Of a DNA stretch of 64,000 nucleotides, positions 46,165 to 56,670 are shown piece after piece. How positions within the stretch are numbered: the first letter of the stretch is position 1; each line of letters opens with the position of its first letter. This DNA is from Azospirillum humicireducens (GTDB lineage Bacteria > Pseudomonadota > Alphaproteobacteria > Azospirillales > Azospirillaceae): positions 389,092-453,091 of the forward strand of contig NZ_CP028907.1 of the NCBI RefSeq assembly GCF_001639105.2, written 5' to 3'. Both the position numbers and the translations under genes were made by a program. The notes below the pieces were generated by a model. It was not told the DNA's origin, searched no databases, and saw nothing but the letters and a program-made list of their open reading frames with translations.

Positions 46165-47382
46165 ATGACGGACGATGTGCCGGCCGGGCGCCTTACCCTC
46201 AACCTGATGCATTTCGCCCGCGCACTGCGCGCCGCCGGCCTGCCGGTGGGGCCCGGCAAGGTGCTGCAGGCGGTCGAGGCCGTCGAGGCTGTCGGCCTAT
46301 CGAACCGCACAGACTTCTACTGGGCGCTGCACGCCATCTTCGTGAACCGCCATGACCAGAGCGAGTTGTTCGATCAGGCCTTCCACGTTTTCTGGCGCAA
46401 CCCCGACATCCTGAAGAAGATGATGTCGCTGATGTTGCCGAAGGTGCGGACGGAGGCATCGCCCGACCGGCCGGAGATGGCCCAGCGCCTCGCCGAGGCC
46501 CTGCACGGCAGCGGTGCGGAGAAGGAGGAACCGGAGAAGACGGAGATCGAACTCGACGCCTCCTTCACCGTGTCGGCCGCCGAACGGCTGCAGGACAAGG
46601 ATTTCGAGAAGATGACGGGGGAGGAGATGACGCAGGCCAAGCGCCTGCTGACCCGTCTCGCCTTGCCTCTGGCGGAGGTCACGACCCGGCGTTACCGAGC
46701 GGACCCGATGGGACCGCGTGTCGATCCGCGCGCCACGCTGCGGCGGATGTTGCGCAATGGCGGCGACCTGTCGGATTTGGCCCGGAAGCGCCGCCGCACC
46801 CGGCCGCCGCCGCTGGTGGTGCTGTGCGACATTTCCGGCTCGATGACCCGCTACTCGCGGATGCTGCTGCATTTCATGCATGCGGTGACCAACGACCGCG
46901 ACCGGGTCCACAGCTTCGTCTTCGGCACCCGCCTGACCAACATCACCCGCCATCTGCGCCACAAGGATGTCGACGTGGCGCTGGACGCTGTGTCGGCGGC
47001 GGTCGCCGACTGGTCGGGCGGCACGCGCATCGGCACCGCGCTGCACGCCTTCAACCGGACCTGGGCGCGGCGGGTGCTGGGCCAGGGCGCGGTCGTGCTT
47101 CTCATTACCGACGGGCTGGACAGGGATGCAGGGGAAGGGCTTGCGGCAGAGGCCGAACGGTTGCACAAAAGCTGTCGGCGGCTCGTCTGGCTGAATCCTT
47201 TGTTGCGCTGGGAAGGCTTCGCGCCGAAATCCTCGGGCATCCGGGCGCTGCTGCCGCATGTGGACGATTTTCTTGCGGCCCACAGCCTGAACAGCCTCGC
47301 GGATCTGGCCGGCGTCCTGTCGGCCGATGGCCCGCGTCGTAGCCCGGGCTTACGCCGCTGGTTGAAGGAGGCTGCGGGATGA
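46165..47382 (+). CDS. coxE: CoxE-like von Willebrand A protein
   Basis: This 405-residue protein has a MIDAS motif in VVLCDISGSMTRYS and ends with a vWA domain; the N-terminal part is the CoxE-specific helical region. It works with CoxD in activation of the molybdenum hydroxylase. It overlaps the next gene in an ATGA, which indicates one continuous accessory operon. Confidence 0.88.
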   Translation: MTDDVPAGRLTLNLMHFARALRAAGLPVGPGKVLQAVEAVEAVGLSNRTDFYWALHAIFVNRHDQSELFDQAFHVFWRNPDILKKMMSLMLPKVRTEASPDRPEMAQRLAEALHGSGAEKEEPEKTEIELDASFTVSAAERLQDKDFEKMTGEEMTQAKRLLTRLALPLAEVTTRRYRADPMGPRVDPRATLRRMLRNGGDLSDLARKRRRTRPPPLVVLCDISGSMTRYSRMLLHFMHAVTNDRDRVHSFVFGTRLTNITRHLRHKDVDVALDAVSAAVADWSGGTRIGTALHAFNRTWARRVLGQGAVVLLITDGLDRDAGEGLAAEAERLHKSCRRLVWLNPLLRWEGFAPKSSGIRALLPHVDDFLAAHSLNSLADLAGVLSADGPRRSPGLRRWLKEAAG

Positions 47383-47704
47383 ACGACACCCTGATGGCGG
47401 ACAACATCGTGGAGCAGGCGGCCGCATGGCGGGCTGCCGGCCGCAGGGTGGCCCTGGCGACCGTCGTGTCGACCTGGGGTTCCTCGCCGCGGCCGGTCGG
47501 CAGCCAGATGGCGGTGGACGACCGCGGGTCGATGGCCGGGTCCGTGTCCGGCGGCTGCATCGAAAGCGCCGTGGCCCATGAGGCCGCGAAATCGATGGAG
47601 GACGGCGAACCGCGCCTGCTGTCCTTCGGCATCACCAATGAAATGGCCTGGGAAGTCGGGCTGGCCTGCGGCGGGCAGGTGCAGGTCTATGTCGAGGCCG
47701 TGGA

Positions 47705-47708
<4 letters not shown>
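47379..47708 (+). CDS. coxF: XdhC/CoxF family, N-terminal half protein
   Basis: This 109-residue protein is the XdhC_CoxI domain alone, with VVSTWGSSPRPVGSQMAV and GSVSGGCIESAVAHEA. XdhC proteins bind molybdenum cofactor, keep it sulfurated and hand it to the large subunit. The second XdhC domain is on the next gene, with which it overlaps in ATGA, so the two may act as a split XdhC. Confidence 0.86.
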
Positions 47709-48421
<713 letters not shown>

Positions 48422-48633
48422 GTGGGATGGGCCGGCGGGCGCAAAGGCGCCCCGCCCGCTCCGCCGCTTGCATCCGTTCATCATCATTAGCGCTTTGCCC
48501 CCGCCTGTTGCTCTGATAATTCACACTGTGATCCTGTGTGCGGAGCGTTCGTGGCGGACCGCCGGCCATTCTCTTCGTTACCCCGGTTCCATACCGGGAC
48601 AGCCTGCGCGCGGATCGACGCGGTGGGACGAGC
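48422..48633. other. Intergenic region cox operon / histidine kinase
   Basis: No gene is supported. A GC-rich stem-loop (48433-48458, GGCGGGCGC / GCGCCCCGCC) just after the last cox gene could be a terminator but has no T run. Confidence 0.4.
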
Positions 48634-51309
48634 ATGAGGATTCGCTCACGCATCGCGATGGTGGGGGGCGTGCCGGTGGCGGTGGCCGCGGTGATCGCCG
48701 TAACCGGCGGCCTGCTGCTGGACCGCAGCGAACGGGTTTACGAGGCGGCGGTGCTTGCCGGTTCCGTCTACCGCGACGTGCTGGCGGCGACAGCGGCGCG
48801 GATCGATTATCTGCAGGTCGCTCCCGCCGATCGCTCCGGCCGCGTCGCCCGGTTCGAAGCACTGTCGGCCTCGGCCGGCGCCGAGTTGCAGCAGTTGGAT
48901 TCGTCGGGATCGGCAGCCGCCCACCGGCCGGAAGTGGAGCGCGCCACCGCGGTGCTGGAGCGTTATGTCGCCCAGATGCGCAGCTTCATCGAGGTGACGG
49001 GAGCCAATGACGCGGCCGTCGCCGATATGGCCCGGCATGCAGCGCGGCTGATGTCGCTGACCGATCGCGCGCGGAAGCGCCAGCACGCCGCCAATGTGGA
49101 TTCGCTCGGCTCGCTGACGGAGGCGGACCAGCGTCTGCGCGACAGCCGCGACGTGGTCGACGGGGCCCATGAACTGCGGGAAGCGATGCTGGCCCTGCAG
49201 CGGGCAGAGGCTCAGCATGTCGCCGCACTGGCCTTCGGCACCGGAGTCTTCGGTAATGGCCGGCCGTTGACCGCCGCGGATTTCCGCATCGCCACCGACA
49301 CGCTCACCACCACTGCGGAACGGCTCCAGGCGGCCCTGCGCCGCACCGATCCGCTGGCCGACCGCTATCCGGCGACGGAAACCTCGCGCCGCTATGCCGC
49401 GACGGTGGCCGACCTGCAATCCGCCGTCCGGTCGCTGCGCGAGACGCAGGCGGAACGCGATGCGGCGCTGATCCGGTTCGAAGAGACCGTCCAGGCATTG
49501 GCCGGCCTCGGAAGCGACGGTGTGCCGGCCGGCAGCCTGGGGGAGCGGATGCTGGCGGAGCAGGTCAGCCGGACCCTTCCGGTGGTGCGGGCGCTTGTGC
49601 TGACCGGCACCCTGGGCCAACAGCCCGATGTCACCTTCCTGTCCACCCTGTTGCCTTCGGTCCGTCCGGCCCTGGACGGGCTGCATCAGGTGCAGGAACG
49701 CTCCACCACCGCGCAGCGGAGGCTTGCCGACGCCCAGCATGCCAGCGCCGAAGCCGCGTCCGCCATCGAAGCGTTGACCGCTCGCATCCTGATGGTGAAG
49801 GCGACCGGATACGCCGCGCTCCAGGAGGAGGTGGTGCAACTGATCGCCTACGCCATCCAGGCCAACGATACGGAACAGGAAACCCAGAATGTCGCCATCG
49901 TCGCCTTGCGTCTGGGTCGGCGGGCGGCCGATGCCGTGGCGGTGCGCGACGCGGACGAAGCCGATCGCATCGTCGACGATGCCGGCACGCTGCTGGGAAC
50001 CGTCCGCGGCCTTCCCATGTCGCCGCTGCTGCAGGACGAGGTGCTGTCGGCCATCCGCAGCTGGCGTGACAGCCTGAGTCGGACCGCGGAGGGGTTGCGC
50101 CGGCTGAACCAGCTGCTGATCGCCATGGATCGCGATGCCAGCGCCCTGGTCGAGACCGCGCGGCAACTGGACGAAACCTTCCGCGACGAGGCGGCGCGAA
50201 TCGGCGATCTGCTGACCCGTATCCTGATCATCGGGGCCACCATCGGCCTGCTGCTGGGCGGCGGCGCGGCGGTGGTGGTGGCCCGGTCCATCAGCAGACC
50301 GGTGCTGCGGCTGCAACGGCAGATGACCCGTCTGGCCGAGGATCCGCTGGCCGGCCCCATCGACGGCACGCGCCGTCAGGACGAATTCGGCGCCATGGCC
50401 CGCGCCGCCGCCTTTTTCATCCGCGAAATCGGCCTGCGGGAGCTGGCGGCCCGCGAAGCGAAGGAGCGTGCCGACCGGGCGTTGGAGGACCTCCGCCGTA
50501 CCCAGGCCGATCTGATCCAGGCCGAGAAGATGGCCTCCCTCGGCGCGCTGGTCGCCGGCGTGGCGCACGAGATCAACACACCGCTGGGCAATGCTCTGAT
50601 GGGGGCTACCCATCTGCAGGACCGGCTGGACGTGATCCGGCGGCTGGTGCAGGAGGGGAAGCTGCGCCGCAGCGAGTTCGCCGATTTCCAGGAGACGGCC
50701 GAGGAACTGTCACGGCTGATGGTGCTGAACCTTGGGCAGGCCGGCGAGCTGGTCCAGAGCTTCAAGCAGGTCGCTGCCGACCAGACCAGCGGCGAAGGAC
50801 GGCGCTTTGCGCTGAAGCCTTATCTGGAGGATCTGGCGACCAGCCTCAGCCCGTCGTGGCGCCGGGCGGGACACAGTCTGCAGGTCGATTGCCCCGATGA
50901 CATCGAGATCGATGGATATCCAGGCGCGCTGGCACAGATCCTGACCAATCTCGTCATGAACTCCATCATCCATGGCTATCAGGATGGCAAGGCGGGCCAC
51001 CTGTTGATCGCGGCAAATGCGCCAAGCCCCGACCAAGTGGAACTGGTCTACACCGATGACGGCAAGGGTATTCCGGCGGCCGATTTGGGACGGGTGTTCG
51101 ATCCCTTCTTCACCACGCGCCGTGGAGCCGGCAGCACCGGGCTTGGGCTGCACATCGTTTACAATCTTGTGGCGAATGCACTGGGTGGAAGGGTTGCAGT
51201 GGAGAGCCGGCCCGGCCAGGGCGTGCGCTTCACCATTCGCTTTCCACGACGACTTGCTACTGATAACGTGGGCCTTGAGATGCAAGCACAATTCGTGCAG
51301 GAGCAGTAA
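48634..51309 (+). CDS. Membrane-bound sensor histidine kinase
   Basis: This 891-residue kinase has a first helix (VGGVPVAVAAVIAVTGGLLL), a long helical periplasmic region of about 500 residues, a second helix (IGATIGLLLGGGAAVVVA), a HAMP linker, a coiled coil, a phospho-acceptor domain with H645 in GVAHEINTPLGNA, and an ATPase domain with NLVMNSIIHGYQ, DDGKGI and STGLGLHIVYNLV. The long helical sensor suits direct or protein-mediated binding. Start ATG 48634 puts the first helix at the N-terminus. The stop codon directly abuts the next gene, and a response regulator follows, so the three likely act as one pathway. Confidence 0.88.
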   Translation: MRIRSRIAMVGGVPVAVAAVIAVTGGLLLDRSERVYEAAVLAGSVYRDVLAATAARIDYLQVAPADRSGRVARFEALSASAGAELQQLDSSGSAAAHRPEVERATAVLERYVAQMRSFIEVTGANDAAVADMARHAARLMSLTDRARKRQHAANVDSLGSLTEADQRLRDSRDVVDGAHELREAMLALQRAEAQHVAALAFGTGVFGNGRPLTAADFRIATDTLTTTAERLQAALRRTDPLADRYPATETSRRYAATVADLQSAVRSLRETQAERDAALIRFEETVQALAGLGSDGVPAGSLGERMLAEQVSRTLPVVRALVLTGTLGQQPDVTFLSTLLPSVRPALDGLHQVQERSTTAQRRLADAQHASAEAASAIEALTARILMVKATGYAALQEEVVQLIAYAIQANDTEQETQNVAIVALRLGRRAADAVAVRDADEADRIVDDAGTLLGTVRGLPMSPLLQDEVLSAIRSWRDSLSRTAEGLRRLNQLLIAMDRDASALVETARQLDETFRDEAARIGDLLTRILIIGATIGLLLGGGAAVVVARSISRPVLRLQRQMTRLAEDPLAGPIDGTRRQDEFGAMARAAAFFIREIGLRELAAREAKERADRALEDLRRTQADLIQAEKMASLGALVAGVAHEINTPLGNALMGATHLQDRLDVIRRLVQEGKLRRSEFADFQETAEELSRLMVLNLGQAGELVQSFKQVAADQTSGEGRRFALKPYLEDLATSLSPSWRRAGHSLQVDCPDDIEIDGYPGALAQILTNLVMNSIIHGYQDGKAGHLLIAANAPSPDQVELVYTDDGKGIPAADLGRVFDPFFTTRRGAGSTGLGLHIVYNLVANALGGRVAVESRPGQGVRFTIRFPRRLATDNVGLEMQAQFVQEQ

Positions 51310-52932
51310 GTGCCTTTTCGACCGAAGACATTCACGAAAAGCATTGCAAAGGGGTTGTCTGCTCTGATCGCGCTGGCAGGAATGTCCGGCGCCGCACAGG
51401 CTGACAAGTCACTCGTCTACTGCACGGAAGGAAATCCGCAGAGCTTCAATGCGCAGGTGTCCACTTCCGGTACCAGTGTGAATGCGGCCAGCCCCCTGTT
51501 CAACAACCTGGTTGAATTCGGCCGCGGCAGCCAGATCATCGCTCCTGCCCTTGCCGAGTCCTACACGGTTTCCGACGATGGTCTGGTTTACGATTTCCGT
51601 TTGCGCCAGAATGTCCAATTTCATTCCAACGAACATTTCAAGCCCAGCCGAACGCTCAACTCCGACGACGTACTGTTTACGTTCGAGCGTCAATGGAAGA
51701 GCGACCACCCCTATCACACTGTCGGGCCGGCAACTTACGATTACTTTCGGGGCATGGGGCTGCCGGCCCTGTTGAAATCGGTTGAGAAACTGGACGACCA
51801 TACGGTCCGTATCACCCTGAACCGGCCGGAAGCTCCGTTCCTGGCCGATCTTGCCATGCCGTTCCTGTCGATCCAGTCGGCGGAATATGCCGACACCCTG
51901 ATGAAGGCGAAGCGGCCGGATCTGTTCGATGAAGACCCCATCGGCACGGGGCCGTTCCATCTGGTGTCGTACCAGCCCGATCTGGCCATCCGCTACAAGG
52001 CGTTCGACGCCTATTGGCAGGGGCGCCAGCCTCTGGACAACCTGATCTACTCGATCACCCCGAACATCGCGGTGCGTCTGAACAAGCTGCGGTCCGGCGA
52101 GTGCCATGTGATGATCTTCCCCAACCCGGCGGAGTTGGGAAAGATCGAGAGGGATCCAAATCTGGTCATCGAGCAGCAGGACGGGAAGAACGTCGCCTAT
52201 ATGGCCTTCAACACAGGCAAGCCGCCGCTCGACGATGTGCGGGTGCGGCGCGCCATCACTCTGGCGATCGACAAGCGCACATTGGTCGATGCCGTCTACC
52301 AGAATGGAGGACGGCCGGCGAAGAACCCCATTCCTCCCAGCATGTGGTCTTACGACGACAGCATCGAGGAGCATCCGTTCGACCCCAGGACGGCGCGCGA
52401 CCTGTTGATCGAAGCGGGATATCCGGAAGGCTTCACCCTCGATCTCTGGTATCCGCCGGTCACGCGCCCCTACATGCCCAACGGCAAGCGCGCCGCCGAG
52501 ATGATCCGGGAGAATCTGGAACGGATCGGCATCAAGGTCGTACCGAAGACCGAGAACTGGGGCAGCTATCGCAGCCGCGTGACCCAGGGCGAGCAGGATA
52601 TGGTGATCTATGGCTGGACCGGCGACAACGGCGACCCAGACAACTTCCTGTACTTTCTGCTGAGTTGCACCGGAGTGTATCCGGGCGGGACGAATGTCGC
52701 AAGATGGTGCAATCCGGATTTCGAAGAGCAGATCACAAAGGCAAAGGTGGACAACGACATCGAAAAGCGCGCGATATATTATCGGAAGGCGCAGCATGTC
52801 TTCCATCGGGAAATGCCTTGGTTCCCGATTGCCAATACGTTCATTGCGGTGGTACATCGCAAGGAAGTGAAGAATTATACCAACAATCTGTTCAAGCAGG
52901 ACTTCTCAGGCGTCGACATCGAAGCCCAGTGA
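51310..52932 (+). CDS. Orphan family 5 (DppA/OppA-type) solute-binding protein
   Basis: This 540-residue periplasmic binding protein of the peptide/nickel class has a signal peptide ending GMSGAAQA-DK and the family patterns VYDFRLRQNVQFHSN, IGTGPFHLVSY and VRRAITLAIDKRTLVDAVYQ. It starts with GTG immediately after the kinase stop and has no ABC permease or ATPase genes nearby, which is unusual for this class. Its position between a long-sensor kinase and a response regulator suggests that it presents a ligand to the kinase. Confidence 0.85.
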   Translation: MPFRPKTFTKSIAKGLSALIALAGMSGAAQADKSLVYCTEGNPQSFNAQVSTSGTSVNAASPLFNNLVEFGRGSQIIAPALAESYTVSDDGLVYDFRLRQNVQFHSNEHFKPSRTLNSDDVLFTFERQWKSDHPYHTVGPATYDYFRGMGLPALLKSVEKLDDHTVRITLNRPEAPFLADLAMPFLSIQSAEYADTLMKAKRPDLFDEDPIGTGPFHLVSYQPDLAIRYKAFDAYWQGRQPLDNLIYSITPNIAVRLNKLRSGECHVMIFPNPAELGKIERDPNLVIEQQDGKNVAYMAFNTGKPPLDDVRVRRAITLAIDKRTLVDAVYQNGGRPAKNPIPPSMWSYDDSIEEHPFDPRTARDLLIEAGYPEGFTLDLWYPPVTRPYMPNGKRAAEMIRENLERIGIKVVPKTENWGSYRSRVTQGEQDMVIYGWTGDNGDPDNFLYFLLSCTGVYPGGTNVARWCNPDFEEQITKAKVDNDIEKRAIYYRKAQHVFHREMPWFPIANTFIAVVHRKEVKNYTNNLFKQDFSGVDIEAQ

Positions 52933-52943
52933 GCGCCAGGGAT

Positions 52944-54389
52944 ATGAAAACCAAGACCGGACCAGCCTCCTTTGAATGCATGTCTCCCGATGACCTGCTG
53001 TTCGGCAACGAACAGGTGGAGGCATTGCCGGAGCAGTTGTCGGAGAGTGCAGCCCCCTGGCCGGTCCTGGTGGTCGACGACGACGAGCAGGTGCATGCGA
53101 TGACGCGCGTCCTGCTGAACGACTTCGAGTTCGAAGGCCGGCGCTTCGCCATCGTCAGCGCCTTTTCTGCCGCGGAGGCACGGGGGATCCTGGCAGAACG
53201 GACGGATCTGCCGGTGGTCTTGCTGGACGTGGTGATGGAGACCCCTGATGCGGGGCTGCAGCTTGTCCATCACATCCGCCGCGACCTGGGCAACCGCCAT
53301 ATCCGCATCATCCTGCGCACCGGTCAACCAGGACAGGCGCCGGAACGCGAGGTGATCGTCGCCTACGACATCAACGACTACAAGAGCAAGGCCGAACTGA
53401 CCGCTCAGAAGCTGTTCACCAGCATCATCGGCGCTGTGCGCGGCTGGCGTGATCTTGTCACCATCGAGACGCTCAACCACTCCCTGGAGCGCCGGGTGGC
53501 CGAGCGCACGGCGGAACTGGAACGGCAGACCGCGCTGGCCGACGAGCAACGCCGATTCATCGAAAATCTGGTGGAGATGATGCCTAGTCCGGTGTGGTAC
53601 CGGGATGCCGCCGGCCGCAGCAGCTTGTGCAATCGCGCCTTCCGCGAGTTGTTCCCGGATGCGGACGGTATCGACTCGATCGTCGACGGACAGGGGCGGG
53701 CGGGTACAGGCACCGAGGCTTACTCCTTCGAGACCAGTGTGACCGGCCCTGATGGAGCGCCGCGCGAACTGCTGGTGGCGAAGCGTCCGCTGATAGGGGT
53801 GGATGGTGCGGCTGCCGGCCTGATCGGGATCGCCACTGACATCACGGAACGTCGCCGGATGGAGCATGAACTTCATCGTCTGGCCACGACCGATCCGCTG
53901 TCCGGCGCCCACAACCGCCGCCATATCCTTGACCTGCTGGAACAACTGCTGACCGGGCAGGTGAGCGCGGAACAGCGGTCCATTGTCGGACCGTCCTGCC
54001 TTCTGATGCTCGACATTGATCACTTCAAGCGCATCAATGACGGGCTGGGCCATGCTGCCGGCGATGCCGCCATCCGCAGCGTGGTGGAGGAAATCCGCCG
54101 CCATCTGCGGGCAAGCGACCAGATAGGCCGTATCGGTGGCGAAGAGTTTGCGATCCTGCTGGCCGACACCGGCCGGACCGATGGTGCCGCGATAGCGGAG
54201 CGGCTGCGCAGCGGTCTGGCGGCGCTGGCGATCCCGTTGCCCGATGGCCGGCGCTTTCAGCTGACCGGCAGCTTCGGCCTGACGGAGGCCAAACCGTTGG
54301 AGGATTCGGTGGAAAGCGTGCTGGGCCGGGCCGATCATGCGCTCTACCGTGCCAAGGCGCTCGGCCGGAATCGGGTCGAGCTGAACTGA
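52944..54389 (+). CDS. Response regulator with PAS-like and GGDEF domains
   Basis: This 481-residue protein has a receiver domain with D95 in LLDVVMETPD and the DINDYKSKAELTAQKLFT extension typical of DUF3369-type regulators. A coiled coil (RRVAERTAELERQTALAD), a PAS-like domain and a GGDEF domain with an intact GGEEF (398-402) follow. It should make cyclic di-GMP in response to phosphorylation by the kinase two genes upstream. ATG 52944 is 11 bases after the binding-protein gene; an alternative ATG at 52980 is possible. Confidence 0.87.
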   Translation: MKTKTGPASFECMSPDDLLFGNEQVEALPEQLSESAAPWPVLVVDDDEQVHAMTRVLLNDFEFEGRRFAIVSAFSAAEARGILAERTDLPVVLLDVVMETPDAGLQLVHHIRRDLGNRHIRIILRTGQPGQAPEREVIVAYDINDYKSKAELTAQKLFTSIIGAVRGWRDLVTIETLNHSLERRVAERTAELERQTALADEQRRFIENLVEMMPSPVWYRDAAGRSSLCNRAFRELFPDADGIDSIVDGQGRAGTGTEAYSFETSVTGPDGAPRELLVAKRPLIGVDGAAAGLIGIATDITERRRMEHELHRLATTDPLSGAHNRRHILDLLEQLLTGQVSAEQRSIVGPSCLLMLDIDHFKRINDGLGHAAGDAAIRSVVEEIRRHLRASDQIGRIGGEEFAILLADTGRTDGAAIAERLRSGLAALAIPLPDGRRFQLTGSFGLTEAKPLEDSVESVLGRADHALYRAKALGRNRVELN

Positions 54390-54769
54390 CGGCAGATGGC
54401 CGGCCTGCGGCATTTTGTTCGATCACGGCTTGACCGATGCCGCGGCAACGGGTATGCAGATCCTATGAACACCACCGACACCATGCGAATGCGAATTACC
54501 GGCCCGGCGCTCTGAGCGTCGGACAGTTGCCGTGTTCGTTTTCAATGGTCGTGTGGAGTGTGTGGCGTGTCGCTGCACCGTGTGGTCACCGGAACCCTCA
54601 ATCCGGTTCATGACAAGTCCAATCGTCTGACCGCTGTGGCGGTGCGCCAGTCTGGCGTCCGTCCCGGCGAGCGAATGTGTGGCTCGGCGCGAATTACTCA
54701 CCCGGTCCGCTGAGGCGGTCCGGGTCAAGCCCGTCCTACCCGAAAATTCGTTCGTCGAGGAATTTCGCG
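54390..54769. other. Gene-free leader region before threonine dehydratase
   Basis: About 380 bases with no supported gene. A 16-codon frame at 54465 has no convincing ribosome site. A hairpin (ACCCGGTCCGC, TGAG loop, GCGGTCCGGGT, 54700-54725, one mismatch) lies 45 bases before the next start and may be a 5'-leader structure. Confidence 0.45.
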
Positions 54770-55750
54770 ATGCTCACCGCGCATGCCGATGCCGCGCGCA
54801 CCCTGTCCGTCTGCACACCGGTCGACACCCCCGCTTTTGAGAACGACAGCTTGCCTGCCTGGCTGCCGCTGTCGGCGATCACCGACGCCGCCCTGCGATT
54901 GTCCGGCCAGATCGTCCGCACCCCCCTGCTCCATGCCTCTGCCCTGGGTCGGGACCTGTGGCTGAAGGCAGAGGTGTTCCAGGCCACCGGCGCTTTCAAG
55001 GAGCGCGGCGCGCTGAACCGCCTGCTGCGGCTGACGGCGCCGGAGCGGGCCGGCGGCGTGGTGGCAATGTCAGCCGGCAACCACGCGCAGGGCGTGGCGC
55101 TGCACGCGGCCCGGCTCGGGGTGAAGGCCACCATCGTGATGCCGGAGACGGCGCCCCGTTGCAAGGTGGAGCGGACCGCCGCCCTCGGGGCCGAGGTGCT
55201 GCTGCACGGCGCCACGGTGGGCGAAGCCAAGGGCAAGGCGCTGGAACTGGCGACGGAGCGGCGGCTGACCTTCCTCCATCCCTATGACGATCCCGATGTG
55301 ATCGCCGGCCAGGGCACCGTCGGGCTGGAGATCCTCGCCGACCGGCCGGATGTGGACACGGTCGTGGTTCCCGTCGGCGGCGGCGGGCTGCTGGCCGGCG
55401 TCGCCGCCGCGGTGAAGGCGCAGCGCCCGCATGTGCGGGTGATCGGCGTGCGGCTGGCCCGGCGCGGTGGCCCGACACTGGCCGACGGCATCAACGTCCA
55501 CGCGCTGGGCAAGCTGCCCCAGGCCATCGTGGACACGCTGGTCGACCGGGTGGTCGAGGTCGAGGAGGCGGAGATCGCCGCCGCGATGCGCGCCCTGCAC
55601 AGCTCCTTCGGCGTGGTGGCCGAGGGGGCGGGCGCTGCCGGCGTCGCCGCGGTGCTTGCCGGTCGGCTGGGACGGACGGGACGGACGGTGGCGGTGCTGA
55701 GCGGCCGCAACGTCGACGGCGACACGCTGGCGCGGACGTTGGCGGCGTGA
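54770..55750 (+). CDS. Threonine/serine dehydratase-like PLP enzyme
   Basis: This 326-residue fold-type II PLP enzyme has the cofactor lysine K77 in TGAFKERGALN, the substrate loop AMSAGNHAQG and the glycine phosphate loop VVVPVGGGGLLAG. It most resembles catabolic threonine/serine ammonia-lyases. No C-terminal ACT regulatory domain is present, which argues against the biosynthetic, isoleucine-inhibited type. ATG 54770 follows GAGGAA. It stands alone. Confidence 0.88.
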   Translation: MLTAHADAARTLSVCTPVDTPAFENDSLPAWLPLSAITDAALRLSGQIVRTPLLHASALGRDLWLKAEVFQATGAFKERGALNRLLRLTAPERAGGVVAMSAGNHAQGVALHAARLGVKATIVMPETAPRCKVERTAALGAEVLLHGATVGEAKGKALELATERRLTFLHPYDDPDVIAGQGTVGLEILADRPDVDTVVVPVGGGGLLAGVAAAVKAQRPHVRVIGVRLARRGGPTLADGINVHALGKLPQAIVDTLVDRVVEVEEAEIAAAMRALHSSFGVVAEGAGAAGVAAVLAGRLGRTGRTVAVLSGRNVDGDTLARTLAA

Positions 55751-55785
55751 TTTCCGTCCGTCCGTCGACCGCTACGGTTTGTTCA

Positions 55786-55837
55786 CCTCCATGACTTCCC
55801 CGCCCTCGACCAGCCGGAGGCGGGGAAGTCATGGAGG
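55786..55837. repeat. Nineteen-base perfect inverted repeat
   Basis: CCTCCATGACTTCCCCGCC (55786-55804) is mirrored exactly by GGCGGGGAAGTCATGGAGG (55819-55837) around 14 bases. No T run follows. It could end the dehydratase transcript or be a palindromic element; the same 19-mer was not seen elsewhere in the window. Confidence 0.7.
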
Positions 55838-55927
55838 CGGGGCAAACAGGCCGGCACCAAAGGACCGTCTCGGCAGCCAATCCCCCGCAAATCGCATAGC
55901 TCCCCTCTTCGCCGAAGCGAAGTATGG

Positions 55928-55950
55928 ATAGGTCAGTAAAAATGACCTAT
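55928..55950. promoter_or_regulatory. Candidate operator upstream of YitT paralog 2
   Basis: ATAGGTCA-GTAAAAA-TGACCTAT is an exact eight-base inverted repeat in a locally AT-rich stretch, about 50 bases before the YitT start. The form suits a GntR- or LysR-type dimer, but no regulator gene is adjacent. Confidence 0.55.
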
Positions 55951-55998
55951 ATTGGATGTCGCGTGTAGACACACAGGCGACACCGAAGGGTGATTGGC

Positions 55999-56655
55999 AT
56001 GGCGAACAATTCCTCCCCGACTATTTCGTCATCCCCCGCATCGGTCACTTACGAGCGCCCGAAGGCGGCGCACAGTGTCTTTGACAATTTGCAAGGGCAA
56101 CTGTTCGGCATTGTCATGACGTCGTTCGGCATTGCCATCCTCCATGCCGCCGGGCTGGTCACCGGGCAGGCGGCAGGGCTCAGCTTCGTGATCTCCTACG
56201 CGACGGGACTCGACTTCGGCATTCTGTTCTTCCTGGTCAACCTGCCTTTCTACTTCCTTGCGCTGGCCCGCATCGGTGTCGGCTTCACGGTCAAGTCGCT
56301 GATCGCGGTGACCGGCATCGCCGTGCTGTCCGGCCTGCTGCCGTCGATGATGAGTTTCAGCGCAATCAATCCCTATGTCGCGGCGGTGCTGGCGGGATTC
56401 TGCGTGGGGATCGGGGTGATCGGGCTGTTCCGCCATGGCGCCAGTGGTGGTGGCGTGGGCATCCTCGCCTTCTATCTGCAGGAGAAGACCGGCTTCCGCG
56501 CCGGCTGGATGCAGTCGCTGTTCGATCTGGCGGTCTTTTCCGCCGCTGCCTTCGTGCTGGAGTGGCCGGCGCTGCTCGCTTCCATCCTGGGGGCTGCGGT
56601 GCTGAACGCCTTCGTCGCCTTCAACCACCGCGCCGACTGGTACGTCGCCCGCTGA
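55999..56655 (+). CDS. YitT-family membrane protein (paralog 2)
   Basis: This 218-residue membrane protein matches paralog 1 at 29577 in motif order: TGQAAGLSFVISYATGLDFGILFFLVNLPFYFLA and GLFRHGASGGGVGILAFYLQEKTGFRAGWMQ (visible as GGGVGILAFYLQEK). Function is unknown. ATG 55999 was chosen over GTG 55990. A palindrome upstream suggests separate regulation from the first copy. Confidence 0.83.
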   Translation: MANNSSPTISSSPASVTYERPKAAHSVFDNLQGQLFGIVMTSFGIAILHAAGLVTGQAAGLSFVISYATGLDFGILFFLVNLPFYFLALARIGVGFTVKSLIAVTGIAVLSGLLPSMMSFSAINPYVAAVLAGFCVGIGVIGLFRHGASGGGVGILAFYLQEKTGFRAGWMQSLFDLAVFSAAAFVLEWPALLASILGAAVLNAFVAFNHRADWYVAR

Positions 56656-56670
56656 ACGGAGCGGGCCGCC

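Noticed and set aside
54465..54515. 16-codon frame (start MNTTDTMRMR)
   Set aside because: No clear ribosome site, no terminator and no coding signature; likely chance.
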